Origin: Rhizobium sp. Root1203
Lineage (GTDB): Bacteria; Pseudomonadota; Alphaproteobacteria; Rhizobiales; Rhizobiaceae
DNA length: 64,000 bases
Reading direction: 5' to 3'
NCBI RefSeq assembly: GCF_001424945.1
Contig: NZ_LMCW01000001.1
Span: 280,025-344,024, forward strand
Both the position numbers and the translations under genes were made by a program. Every line of letters starts with the position of its first letter. Within the stretch, counting starts at the first letter, position 1. The notes beneath the pieces were generated by a model. It searched no databases and was not told where the DNA came from. It saw only the letters and a list, made by a program, of their open reading frames with translations. Positions 18,830 through 28,682 of this stretch are shown here, piece by piece.

Positions 18830-19434
18830 TGGGCGGCGAGGACGACAACATCATTTCGCTTTACGAGCGCAACGCCGTGGCATTCGACGAACTTCGCGGC
18901 CGCAATCTGTTCGAAAGGCCATGGCTGGACCGGTTCACCTCACTCGTGCCGCCACGCGGCGATATTCTCGACCTTGGCTGCGGTGGAGCGGAGCCGATTG
19001 CAGCCGACCTGATCCGTGACGGCTTTCGTGTCACGGGGGTCGATGCGTCGGAGACGCTGATTGGTCTCTGCCGCCAGCGCTTTCCCGATCGGTCCTGGTT
19101 CGTCGCCGATATGCGGGAATTCTCTCTGCCGGCGAAGTATAACGGCATTCTCGCCTGGCACAGTTTCTTCCACCTGAACCAGAACGACCAGCGGGCGATG
19201 TTCCCGCGCTTCGCAGCGCTTGCGGCACCCGGTGCGGCGCTGATGTTCACGTCAGGCCATTTCGACGGCGTGGCGATGGGCGAGTTCGCCGGCGAGCCGC
19301 TCTATCACGCCAGCCTGTCGTCCGAGGAGTATACAGCGCTGCTGTCGGAAAATGGCTTTGCGGTCGTCGCGCAGATGTCGCAAGATCCGCAATGCGGCGG
19401 CGCGACGGTATGGCTCGCGAAGCGGATATCATAG
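18829..19434 (+). CDS. Class I SAM-dependent methyltransferase
   Basis: A 201-residue Rossmann-fold methyltransferase. Motif I is ILDLGCGGAEP (46-56), followed by an acidic residue in VTGVDASETLI and a motif IV-like ILAWHSFFHL. The TAATG junction with hisG indicates translational re-initiation, so it is the distal cistron of the hisZ-hisG unit. Substrate unknown; a link to histidine synthesis is suggested only by position. Confidence 0.88.
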   Translation: MGGEDDNIISLYERNAVAFDELRGRNLFERPWLDRFTSLVPPRGDILDLGCGGAEPIAADLIRDGFRVTGVDASETLIGLCRQRFPDRSWFVADMREFSLPAKYNGILAWHSFFHLNQNDQRAMFPRFAALAAPGAALMFTSGHFDGVAMGEFAGEPLYHASLSSEEYTALLSENGFAVVAQMSQDPQCGGATVWLAKRIS

Positions 19435-19482
19435 TCCGGAATCGGTCAATGGCGGCATCCGCCCCGTCAGAAGGGATGAGGC

Positions 19483-19890
19483 ATGCGCATCACCGGACAA
19501 TGCCATTGCGGTCACGTGACCTACCAGGCGGTGATTGACGCGCTTGCGGTCGGTATCTGCCATTGCACCGATTGCCAGCGGCTGACCGGCTCGCCATTTC
19601 GCGTAACGGCGCGGGTCGGTCGGGATGCCATCCAGCTCACAGGCAATCCGCCAAATATCTATCGCAAGCGCGGCGACAGCGGCCGAATCCGCGAGCAGCA
19701 CTTCTGCCCGCGATGCGGCTCTCCGCTTTTCACAACAGGTGAGGGGGAGGACGCGGATGTCTGGGGCATTCGCTGGGGCAGCATCGACCAGCGCGCCGAA
19801 CTCGAACCCCGCAGGCAGGTCTGGTGCAGTTCGGCCGTGCCGTGGCTGCCCGATATCGCAGCGCTTCCCGGCGCAGAGGGCGATGGGTGA
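19483..19890 (+). CDS. GFA / CENP-V family zinc protein
   Basis: A 135-residue protein of the glutathione-dependent formaldehyde-activating enzyme fold. Zinc ligands are present as CHCG (Cys7, Cys9), CHCTDC (Cys26, 28, 31) and CPRC (Cys75, 78), the usual three-cluster pattern. Members rarely have proven enzyme activity; carbon-sulfur lyase roles are known for some. Convergent with doxX across a terminator. Confidence 0.9.
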   Translation: MRITGQCHCGHVTYQAVIDALAVGICHCTDCQRLTGSPFRVTARVGRDAIQLTGNPPNIYRKRGDSGRIREQHFCPRCGSPLFTTGEGEDADVWGIRWGSIDQRAELEPRRQVWCSSAVPWLPDIAALPGAEGDG

Positions 19891-19897
19891 ACGAACG

Positions 19898-19926
19898 AAA
19901 AAACCCGCCGTCTGGTGACGGCGGGT
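19898..19926 (-). terminator. Rho-independent terminator for doxX
   Basis: A 10-bp perfect stem (19903-19912 with 19917-19926) and TGGT loop. Six A residues on the left become a T-run for minus-strand transcription, so it terminates the DoxX gene. It could also slow plus-strand transcription from the GFA gene. Confidence 0.85.
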
Positions 19927-19954
19927 CGTATGCTTGGGAAGAAGCTCCTATCGC

Positions 19955-20398
19955 TTAGGCAGCGACATAGGCGCCGCGGCGTGCGTCGAGCGAGTAGACG
20001 CCCGGGCCGACGATGGCGAGGAAGATGTAGGCGCCGGCCAGCGTGAAGTTCTTCATGACCATGATCTGGTTGAGGGCATTGATCCAGCCGTTTGCCGCGG
20101 CAGGGAAATCAGGAACGTTGACGGCCGGCAGGTGGAAGACCAGCGCGGTGAAAATGCAGAAGGCAGCCAGCAGGAAGCCGATGATCTTGGTCTGGTAGCC
20201 GAGCAGGACTGCAAGGCCGGTCACCAGCTCGAACGCGCCGGCGAGATAGGCGAGGGCCGCAGAGGCCGGAAGGCCCGCACCGGCGATCATGCCGGCGGTA
20301 CCTGCAGGATCCGTGAGCTTGCCGAAGCCTGCCATGATGAACATGAAGGAGAGCAGCACGCGGGCGACGAGAATAGCGATGTTGTTGGTATTCGACAT
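19955..20398 (-). CDS. DoxX-family membrane protein
   Basis: A 147-residue inner-membrane protein with about four transmembrane helices (roughly 7-25, 45-65, 70-92 and 118-138). The family start ARVLLSFMFIMAGFGKL is clear. DoxX-like proteins are linked to quinone or thiol redox stress in several bacteria; the function here is not defined by context. Confidence 0.88.
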   Translation of the reverse strand: MSNTNNIAILVARVLLSFMFIMAGFGKLTDPAGTAGMIAGAGLPASAALAYLAGAFELVTGLAVLLGYQTKIIGFLLAAFCIFTALVFHLPAVNVPDFPAAANGWINALNQIMVMKNFTLAGAYIFLAIVGPGVYSLDARRGAYVAA

Positions 20399-20612
20399 GG
20401 GACGGTGTCTCCGGTTGAACGGTGGTTAAGGTCTTGTGCCCCCGGCACTGTCGACCTCGGATGACACGTTGTCGCCTTTTTTCCTCGTCTTGGAAAGATA
20501 AACGAACGCAGACGCTTTGTTCGCAATTGTTGAACGAACAATCCGGACGGCCGCAGCTTGTCATGACTAGCCGCCCCCTTCTATGGTCGGCCGCCGAAAC
20601 CCGGAGAACACG

Positions 20613-21323
20613 ATGGCAGACCTTTCCGCATTCCCGATTACTAGCCGCTGGCCGGCCGAAAATCCCGATATCATCCAGCTCTATTCGCTTCCGACACCGA
20701 ACGGCGTGAAGATTTCGATCGCGCTCGAAGAGCTCGGCTTGCCATACGAGGCGCATCTGATCTCGTTTGGTACCAATGACCAGAAGTCTCCGGAGTTCGT
20801 GTCGCTCAACCCGAACGGCCGTATCCCTGCCGTCATCGATCCCAACGGACCGGACGGAAAGCCGATCGGCCTCTTTGAATCGGGGGCAATCCTGCTTTAT
20901 CTCGCGGAGAAAACCGGCAAGCTCATTCCTGCGGATGCGGCCGGCCGCTACGAGACGATCCAGTGGGTGTTCTTCCAGATGGCCGGCATCGGCCCGATGC
21001 TGGGACAGTTCGGCCACTTCCACAAGTTCGCTGCGGACAAGGTGGCGAACAATTCCTATCCCGTGGAGCGATATCGCGACGAGGGGAAACGCCTTCTCGG
21101 CATTCTGGAGGAAAGGCTGAAGGGCCGCCAATGGATCATGGGTGATCTCTACACGATTGCCGATATCACCACATTTCCCTGGATCCGCGGCGCCGACGTC
21201 TTCTATGGCGGCAGGGAGATATTGGAGTACGCGAAGTTTCCGGCCGTCATGGACTGGCTGGAGCGTTGCATCGCGCGCCCGGCCAGCGAAAAGGGGCTCA
21301 ACATTCCCGCGCGTCCTGCCTGA
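20613..21323 (+). CDS. Glutathione S-transferase family protein (Nu-class / Ure2p-like)
   Basis: A 236-residue protein with an N-terminal thioredoxin-like domain (about 18-108) and a C-terminal helical domain (about 115-230). Features of the YfcG/YghU disulfide-bond oxidoreductase group are LYSLPTPNGVKISIALEE (Thr and Asn near the glutathione site), GRIPAVIDPNGPDG and the ESGAILLYLAEKTG glutathione-binding block. Likely cytosolic glutathione-dependent redox enzyme. The start at 20613 has GGAGAA upstream. Confidence 0.9.
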   Translation: MADLSAFPITSRWPAENPDIIQLYSLPTPNGVKISIALEELGLPYEAHLISFGTNDQKSPEFVSLNPNGRIPAVIDPNGPDGKPIGLFESGAILLYLAEKTGKLIPADAAGRYETIQWVFFQMAGIGPMLGQFGHFHKFAADKVANNSYPVERYRDEGKRLLGILEERLKGRQWIMGDLYTIADITTFPWIRGADVFYGGREILEYAKFPAVMDWLERCIARPASEKGLNIPARPA

Positions 21324-21389
21324 TCGCGCCCTGCCTGACACGGTCGATCAGAGAAAGCCAGCCTCGCGGCCGGCTTTCTCTCCAAGCAC

Positions 21390-21848
21390 CTACTGGCGAC
21401 GGGCGAAAGCGCCGCCGACATTGTTCTTGAGGCGTGGAAAGACGAACATGCCAAGCATGCTGCCGCCATACCCGTCTTCATAGCCGTTGGATTCACCCAT
21501 GCAGAACAGCGGCTGGCGATATCCGTTCGGCATGGTGATCGTCGTCGAAAAACAGAAGGACGCCGACAGTGTCGCGGCCTGTTCGAAGATTTCCAGGATG
21601 CGATTGTGATCGCTCCGGTCATAGCAGCGCATCAGGCTCAGAAGGCCGCATTCCGGCGTCGACAAGCCGTGAAGTTTGGCGCTGCGCTCCTTGAGGCTGA
21701 TCACCCCGCTGGAAAAATCCCCGACCCATGTTTCAGCGACGGAAAATTGAGCGAGCATCTCAGGGTCGTTGTCGTTGAGTTCCAGCGATCCCGGCAGATG
21801 TGTAGCGGTAGCGGTGGTCTTGGCGATTTTGAACAATTTTTTCCCCAT
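21390..21848 (-). CDS. PAS-like domain protein, stand-alone
   Basis: A 152-residue protein. TWVGDFSSGVISLKERSAKL (residues about 41-60) followed by SFCFSTTITMPNGYRQPLFC resembles a PAS_3-type sensory fold, with no output domain attached. The ATG at 21848 is assumed; a TTG 36 bases further upstream is the alternative. It is flanked by a long AT-rich region on its promoter side. Function unknown; a single-domain sensor or antagonist of a PAS protein is possible. Confidence 0.6.
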   Translation of the reverse strand: MGKKLFKIAKTTATATHLPGSLELNDNDPEMLAQFSVAETWVGDFSSGVISLKERSAKLHGLSTPECGLLSLMRCYDRSDHNRILEIFEQAATLSASFCFSTTITMPNGYRQPLFCMGESNGYEDGYGGSMLGMFVFPRLKNNVGGAFARRQ

Positions 21849-22448
21849 TTTGGGGGCAGCATTCCCCTGCTGCGCTCCCGACAAATATGGACAGATTTAT
21901 GCCACCCGTGCGTCATGCTCGGGGGAGCCCGGAAAAGGGGGTATGGACGATCGGTTCCTTTTTGGCGGCACCGCGCCCACTTTTCCGGAAGAAAATAAAC
22001 AACTTATAATTTATATATTGAAAATATATTTCTGAGTTTGACGACATCGCCGCGTGATCGAGATGGCCTGTAATGCAGGAATCTCGCTGTCCAACGAGGC
22101 GTGAAACGCAGCGCGGATTTATAGGAATTTTTTCGCAAACGGCAATCGCTTTTTGCACGCCCACGTTTTGTCCGGGCAATGCGCCACCTGGGCGAAATCA
22201 CGCAGAATTTCAAAAAAATCGCTAAATAACCAAGAAATAATGAAATGAAAACGATTGCAGCAGCCATCAAACCCGACAAGCCCTCACAATCGGACGCTAT
22301 CTTCAAAATATCCAGCGTTGAAAAAAAGCGCGACGTAGCAAGCCTGGCGCAAGTTTGGCGTCGGGCGAGTGCTTCTCCTCCGCTTGATGAAACGTTTACG
22401 CTCGAAGCGGAGGGAATTCCGGTTGCCGTGCCGGCGAATCGGACAATG
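21849..22448. other. AT-rich intergenic region
   Basis: About 600 bases between the PAS-like gene and the groEL terminator. The stretch 21985-22040 and again 22195-22250 is markedly AT-rich against a GC-rich background. Open frames of up to 100 codons exist on both strands but lack ribosome binding sites, rhizobial codon bias or domain resemblance. It probably holds the promoter of the PAS-like gene; a small RNA cannot be excluded. Confidence 0.4.
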
Positions 22449-22476
22449 AAAAAGGGCGGCCCGAAGACCGCCCTTT
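22449..22476 (-). terminator. Rho-independent terminator of the groESL operon
   Basis: AAAGGGCGG at 22451-22459 pairs with CCGCCCTTT at 22468-22476, with an 8-base loop. A five-base A-run (22449-22453) provides the T-run on the minus strand. It lies about 140 bases after the groEL stop because of the insertion described at 22515-22639. Confidence 0.85.
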
Positions 22477-22514
22477 CCTGACTGAACCGGTGGTTCAGAT
22501 GCGAGACCTCAGTC

Positions 22515-24291
<1,777 letters not shown>

Positions 24292-24329
24292 TTAGACCCG
24301 TCGGCTATGTCGGAAAGGCAGTCGGCTGA

Positions 24330-24626
24330 TCAGCCGATGATGCCCATGATGTCGGCTTCCTTCATGATCAGAAGGTCTTCGCCGTCGATCTTGACTTCGG
24401 TGCCGGACCACTTGCCGAACAGAACGCGGTCGCCAGCCTTGACGTCGAGAGCGACGACCTTGCCGGACTCGTCACGAGCGCCGGAACCGACGGCGACGAT
24501 TTCGCCTTCCTGCGGCTTTTCCTTAGCGGTGTCGGGAATGATGATGCCGCCCTTGGTCTTGGCTTCGGACTCAACGCGGCGAACGACGACGCGATCGTGA
24601 AGGGGGCGGAAGTTGGTGCTTGCCAT
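24330..24626 (-). CDS. groES: Co-chaperonin GroES (Hsp10)
   Basis: The 98-residue co-chaperonin that caps GroEL. Family blocks are [11 protein letters not shown] (7-17), the mobile loop around [16 protein letters not shown] (21-36) and [15 protein letters not shown]. First gene of the operon, preceded by CIRCE and a sigma-70 type promoter. Confidence 0.97.
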   Translation of the reverse strand: MASTNFRPLHDRVVVRRVESEAKTKGGIIIPDTAKEKPQEGEIVAVGSGARDESGKVVALDVKAGDRVLFGKWSGTEVKIDGEDLLIMKEADIMGIIG

Positions 24627-24684
24627 TGTCTAATCCCTCGATCAAATGACACTCGCGGGCCGAAACGGCCCGCACGGATGGATG

Positions 24685-24711
24685 TTAGCACTCGCCTGTT
24701 GTGAGTGCTAG
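24685..24711 (-). promoter_or_regulatory. CIRCE operator (HrcA binding site)
   Basis: TTAGCACTC at 24685-24693, nine-base spacer, GAGTGCTAG at 24703-24711. This matches the CIRCE consensus at all but the last position. It sits between the promoter and groES, where the HrcA repressor blocks transcription until heat shock. Confidence 0.95.
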
Positions 24712-24719
24712 CGGCCTGC

Positions 24720-24748
24720 ATTTAGGGATGGCTCGTAGGGGAGTCAAG
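24720..24748 (-). promoter_or_regulatory. Promoter of groES-groEL
   Basis: On the minus strand CTTGAC (24748-24743), a 17-base spacer and CTAAAT (24725-24720) match the alphaproteobacterial housekeeping promoter. The expected start site, near 24713, places the CIRCE element at the very 5' end of the transcript. Confidence 0.8.
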
Positions 24749-24907
24749 GATAACGTCGCAATTTTCAATAAGGCGGCTGTGCAACTTTTTGATGGCAAAA
24801 AGCGCGATCCCGCGAAAAATCATCCAGCTTTTCAGATAGTCTTGGACAAACAATCGCTTATCGGCTGCCCCGGCGCACAGCCGAAGCTGCGGATCTCTCG
24901 TCGCATC

Positions 24908-24972
24908 GGGCCACGGCATTCGACCAGGGCAACGGGCCACGGCATTTGGCCACCGCATTGGGCCACCGCATT
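24908..24972 (+). repeat. Five tandem 13-bp units upstream of chrA
   Basis: GGGCCACGGCATT-type units start at 24908, 24934, 24947 and 24960, all in exact 13-bp register, with a degenerate unit at 24921. They lie in the 450-base region between groES and chrA, about 100 bases before the chrA start. Role unknown: a protein-binding array or simple slippage product. The rest of this intergenic region holds the groESL promoter and no gene. Confidence 0.65.
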
Positions 24973-25072
24973 GGGATTGTCGCATATCCGTGCCAATGAT
25001 ATCGAGCAGGCTGGCGCCGAGGAAACACGATTGCGCCGATGGCCGGGCGAGGGGCAGAGGACCGTGAATCAA

Positions 25073-26467
25073 ATGACCCCGGCCGATGACGTCGTGGCGG
25101 CACCGTCGCTTAAGGAGGCAACGCGCGTGTGGGCGAGGATCGGCTGTCTGAGCTTCGGCGGGCCCGCCGGGCAGATTGCGCTGATGCACAAGGTCATCGT
25201 CGAGGAAAAGCGCTGGATCTCGGAAGAGCGTTTCCTGCATGCGCTGAGCTACTGCATGCTGCTGCCGGGACCGGAGGCGCAGCAGCTTGCAACCTATATC
25301 GGCTGGCTCATGCATGGTATTCGCGGCGGGCTGGTGGCCGGTTTGCTCTTCATCCTGCCGGGCTTCGCCGTCATTCTGGCACTCTCCGGCCTCTACGCGT
25401 ATTTTCAGGATGCGACCTGGCTCTCGGCCTTGTTCTTCGGGCTCAAGGCCGCGGTTCTCGCCATCGTCGTCGAAGCTCTGCTGAGATTGGCGCGCCGAGC
25501 CCTGACGAGCCGCTTTCACCATTATGTCGCTGCCGCCTCGTTCCTGGTTCTGTTCCTCCTGAACCTGCCGTTCCCCCTCGTCGTGATCCTGGCGGGTGCT
25601 GCCGGCTTCGCGAGGATACGGTACAGGCAGCGCAACGACCCGCCGGCACACCCTGCAAGACGCCCCTATTTCCAGCCGCTGACGACGCATTCCATTGCCA
25701 AACCCTTGATCGTCCTGGTGTTCTGGGTGCTCGTGTGGCAGTCGCCTCTGCTGCTTGTGCGCAGCCTGGATGCGCCGGCAGACCTGATCGCCGAGACGCT
25801 GACCGGCGAGACGAACGTGTTCGGCGCCGTCTTCGTGTTCTTTTCCAAGATGGCGGTCATCACCTTCGGTGGCGCCTATGCAGTTCTGTCCTACGTCGCG
25901 CAGGTCGCCGTCGGACAATACGCCTGGCTGAAGCCCGGCGAGATGCTGGATGGCCTGGCGCTCGCCGAGACCACGCCCGGCCCTCTGGTGCTGGTGCTCT
26001 GCTTCGTGGGGTTCCTTGCCGGGTTCCGCAACCCGCTCGTCATGGCACCTCTGGCCGGCGGCCTGCTCGGCGCATCGCTCGCGGCATGGGCAACGTTCGT
26101 CCCGAGCTTCATCTGGATCTTCGCCGGGGCGCCGTTCATCGAGAAGCTGCGCGACAACGCGACGCTTTCCGCGGCCATGTCGGCAATCACCGCCGCCGTC
26201 GTCGGCGTCATTCTCAATCTGGCGCTCTGGTTCGGTCTGCACGTGCTGTTTGCCGAGGTGGGACGTGTCGCACTGCTGACGCGAGGAGGCGGGCTGCCGC
26301 TGGTCAGCCTTGCCTGGCCGGAGTGGCGAACGCTCGATGTCGCCGCGCTCGGCCTCTTTCTCTCGGCCTGCGTGCTGCTCTTTCGTTTCAAGGTCGGCAT
26401 TGTGAAGATCCTCGCGCTCTGCGCGCTGGCCGGCGTGCTCGTGAAGGCTGGCGAGATATTCCTGTAA
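25073..26467 (+). CDS. chrA: Chromate transporter ChrA (long chain, two-domain)
   Basis: Inner-membrane CHR-family protein (464 residues), expected to export chromate or act on a related oxyanion. Two homologous halves are visible, each opening with a family motif: ARIGCLSFGGPAGQIALMH (about residues 21-39) and SKMAVITFGGAYAVLSYVAQ (about 260-279). PGP motifs (LLPGPEAQQ and ETTPGPLVL) follow in each half. The ATG at 25073 gives the normal length; a GTG three codons upstream is an alternative. No chrB regulator is adjacent. Confidence 0.9.
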   Translation: MTPADDVVAAPSLKEATRVWARIGCLSFGGPAGQIALMHKVIVEEKRWISEERFLHALSYCMLLPGPEAQQLATYIGWLMHGIRGGLVAGLLFILPGFAVILALSGLYAYFQDATWLSALFFGLKAAVLAIVVEALLRLARRALTSRFHHYVAAASFLVLFLLNLPFPLVVILAGAAGFARIRYRQRNDPPAHPARRPYFQPLTTHSIAKPLIVLVFWVLVWQSPLLLVRSLDAPADLIAETLTGETNVFGAVFVFFSKMAVITFGGAYAVLSYVAQVAVGQYAWLKPGEMLDGLALAETTPGPLVLVLCFVGFLAGFRNPLVMAPLAGGLLGASLAAWATFVPSFIWIFAGAPFIEKLRDNATLSAAMSAITAAVVGVILNLALWFGLHVLFAEVGRVALLTRGGGLPLVSLAWPEWRTLDVAALGLFLSACVLLFRFKVGIVKILALCALAGVLVKAGEIFL

Positions 26468-26572
26468 CGGCCGCCCGGCGGACTTTTTGCGATCACCCGC
26501 CGCAAAATGCCTTGCCATCGCGCCATCCCTTTGCGATGTCAGCCGTCACTCTACGCAAATCGGGACATCGGA

Positions 26573-27421
26573 ATGGCCAAGCGGATCGAGAACCTTGCGG
26601 AAATCACCAGCCGGTACGACGCGGTGTTCTGCGATGTATGGGGTGTGGTGCACAACGGCATCGATCCGTTCCCGAAGGCCGCTGCGGCGCTCGAGGCAGC
26701 CCGCGGCGAGGGCCTTACCGTCGTCCTTATCACCAACTCCCCGCGCATCGCCCCGCAGGTGGTGACCCAACTTCAACAGATCGGGATACCGGACAGCGCT
26801 TATGACCGGATCGTGACCTCCGGCGACGTGACCCGCCGTCTGATTGCGGAAGGCCCCAGGAAGGTCTTTCTGCTCGGCCCGGAGCGCGACGTGGCGCTGA
26901 TCGAAGGCCTCGGTGTGGAACGCGTCGACGCCCGGGATGCCGACTGCGTCGTCTGCAGCGGCTTCTTCGACGACGAGACGGAAACCCCGGAAGACTACAC
27001 CGAAATGCTGACCGATTTCCGGGAGCGCGAGGTGCCGATGATCTGCGCAAACCCCGATCTCGTCGTCGAGCGCGGTCACCGCATCATTCCCTGCGCCGGC
27101 GCCATGGCGGCCTACTACACGCAGCTTGGCGGCACGACCCGCATCGCCGGCAAGCCGCACAAGCCGATCTACGACGAGGTTCTGTCCGTTGCCCTGCAGG
27201 CTCATGGCGATTTTCCGCTGGACCGCGTTCTGGCGATAGGCGACGGCATGCCGACCGACGTGCGCGGCGCTCTCGATTACGGCCTTGATCTCCTCTATAT
27301 CAGCGGCGGCATTCATGCGAAGGAGTACACGCTGAATGGGGAGACCGACGAGGCGATCCTCGCGGCCTACCTGGAGCGGGAAAGAGCGACGCCGAAGTGG
27401 TGGATGCCCCGCCTCGCATAA
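26573..27421 (+). CDS. Class IIA HAD-superfamily hydrolase (TIGR01459-like)
   Basis: A 282-residue member of the NagD-like class IIA HAD phosphatases. Motif I is FCDVWGVVHNG (nucleophile Asp near residue 20), motif II ITNSPR, and motif III/IV IAGKPHKPIY and IGDGMPTDVRGA. The gene sits 25 bases before ribF in the same orientation, so a role in the same operon is likely. The substrate is unknown; flavin or sugar phosphate turnover is a possibility by context only. Confidence 0.88.
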   Translation: MAKRIENLAEITSRYDAVFCDVWGVVHNGIDPFPKAAAALEAARGEGLTVVLITNSPRIAPQVVTQLQQIGIPDSAYDRIVTSGDVTRRLIAEGPRKVFLLGPERDVALIEGLGVERVDARDADCVVCSGFFDDETETPEDYTEMLTDFREREVPMICANPDLVVERGHRIIPCAGAMAAYYTQLGGTTRIAGKPHKPIYDEVLSVALQAHGDFPLDRVLAIGDGMPTDVRGALDYGLDLLYISGGIHAKEYTLNGETDEAILAAYLERERATPKWWMPRLA

Positions 27422-27446
27422 GAGCCCGCATAAGAAAAGCCAGCCG

Positions 27447-28430
27447 ATGACCGTCTTTCACCGCAACGAAACCCGCGATCCCCTGCCCGCCCACCTCAGC
27501 GGCGGCGTCATCGCCATCGGCAATTTCGACGGTGTCCATCGCGGCCATCAGTCGGTTCTGAACCGGGCTCTGGATATTGCCCGGGAGCGCGGCGTGCCGG
27601 CGCTCGTGCTGACCTTCGAGCCGCATCCGCGCACCGTCTTCCGGCCGGAAACCCCGGTTTTCCGTATCACGCCCGCGCCGCTGCGGGCGCGTATTCTCGA
27701 GGCCATGGGCTTCAATGCGGTCATCGAGTACCCCTTCGACCTCGCCTTCTCGCAGCGTTCGGCCGATGATTTCATCCATTCGATCCTCAAGGATTGGCTG
27801 GGTGCGTCGGAAGTCGTGACCGGTGTCGATTTTCACTTCGGCCGCGGACGCGAAGGCGGTCCGGCGTTCCTGATGGATGCCGGCGACAAATACGGTTTCG
27901 GCGTCACGCTGATCGATGCGTTTCGCGACGAAAATGCCGACGTCGTATCGTCGAGCCGCATCCGCGAACGGTTGAAGGACGGAGATGTCAGTGAGGCCGC
28001 CGGCCTGCTCGGCTATCGCTATACCGTCGAGGCCGAGGTAATCGACGGCGAGAAACTCGGCCGCCAGCTCGGCTTTCCGACCGCCAACATGCGATTGCCG
28101 CCGGAAGTCGAACTGAAGGCGGGCATCTACGCCGTCCGCTTCCGCCTGGCCGATGGCACGCTGCACGATGCGGTGGCGAGCTACGGGCGGCGCCCGACCG
28201 TGACCGATAGCGGCGCACCGCTTCTCGAAACCTATCTTTTCGATTTCAGCGGCGATCTTTACGGCCAGATCTGTTGCGTGTCCTTCTTCGGCTTTCTCCG
28301 CCCGGAGCTGAAATTCGACGGCCTGGAGCCGCTGGTCAAGCAGATCAAGCTCGACGAAGAGGAGGCGAGGGCGCTGCTGTCAGGCGTGCAGCCGCTTGGC
28401 GAGCTGGACCGCAAGATCTGCTTTCCGTGA
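27447..28430 (+). CDS. ribF: Bifunctional riboflavin kinase / FMN adenylyltransferase
   Basis: A 327-residue enzyme that makes FMN and then FAD. The N-terminal adenylyltransferase domain has GNFDGVHRGHQ (about 24-34, with the HxGH-type motif) and SSRIRERLKDGD. The C-terminal riboflavin kinase domain (about 185-315) begins YTVEAEVIDGEKLGRQLGFP and contains the PTAN substrate motif. It lies 250 bases upstream of ileS, a frequent bacterial neighbourhood. Confidence 0.95.
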   Translation: MTVFHRNETRDPLPAHLSGGVIAIGNFDGVHRGHQSVLNRALDIARERGVPALVLTFEPHPRTVFRPETPVFRITPAPLRARILEAMGFNAVIEYPFDLAFSQRSADDFIHSILKDWLGASEVVTGVDFHFGRGREGGPAFLMDAGDKYGFGVTLIDAFRDENADVVSSSRIRERLKDGDVSEAAGLLGYRYTVEAEVIDGEKLGRQLGFPTANMRLPPEVELKAGIYAVRFRLADGTLHDAVASYGRRPTVTDSGAPLLETYLFDFSGDLYGQICCVSFFGFLRPELKFDGLEPLVKQIKLDEEEARALLSGVQPLGELDRKICFP

Positions 28431-28511
28431 CTTTCAGGCACTTTCGCGCCGACGGTTTCAAGCCCAATTCCCTCTTCCTTTTCCGGGCAAAAGCGCCTAT
28501 GAACCGGCGCG

Positions 28512-28574
28512 ATGAATAAATTCCGGCTGGCGATCACGATACGAATTATCGGCCCGGCCTTCCGCGCGCGCTAA
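28512..28574 (+). CDS. Isoleucine-rich leader peptide upstream of ileS (putative)
   Basis: A 20-codon open frame, MNKFRLAITIRIIGPAFRAR, with four Ile codons at positions 8, 10, 12 and 13 (ATC, ATA, ATT, ATC) at 28533-28550. The codons end two bases before the left arm of the terminator hairpin, and the TAA lies in the hairpin loop. There is no clear Shine-Dalgarno sequence. A TATGAA element at 28498-28503 would place the RNA start near the ATG, so leaderless translation is conceivable. Ribosomes stalling for Ile-tRNA would cover the hairpin arm and allow read-through into ileS. Confidence 0.6.
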   Translation: MNKFRLAITIRIIGPAFRAR

Positions 28575-28597
28575 GCGGCCGGAAGGTCCGGGTTTTT
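28553..28597 (+). terminator. Terminator hairpin with T-run in the ileS leader (putative attenuator)
   Basis: CCCGGCCTTCCG at 28553-28564 pairs with 28580-28592 (12 base pairs, one bulged T at 28587), with a 15-base loop, followed by TTTTT at 28593-28597. It is 122 bases after ribF and 85 bases before ileS. It could simply end ribF transcription, but the Ile codon run next to its left arm points to attenuation. Confidence 0.75.
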
Positions 28598-28682
28598 GGC
28601 GCCCGGCAAACGAGCGCCTCCGTCGCCAAACATTTTCAAGCCCGTTGCGCCCGTCCCGAGGCGCCAGAGACGATTGCTAGAC

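Noticed and set aside
22245-22481. 78-codon plus-strand frame ending in the groESL terminator
   Set aside because: It lacks a ribosome site and runs through the terminator hairpin of the opposite strand.
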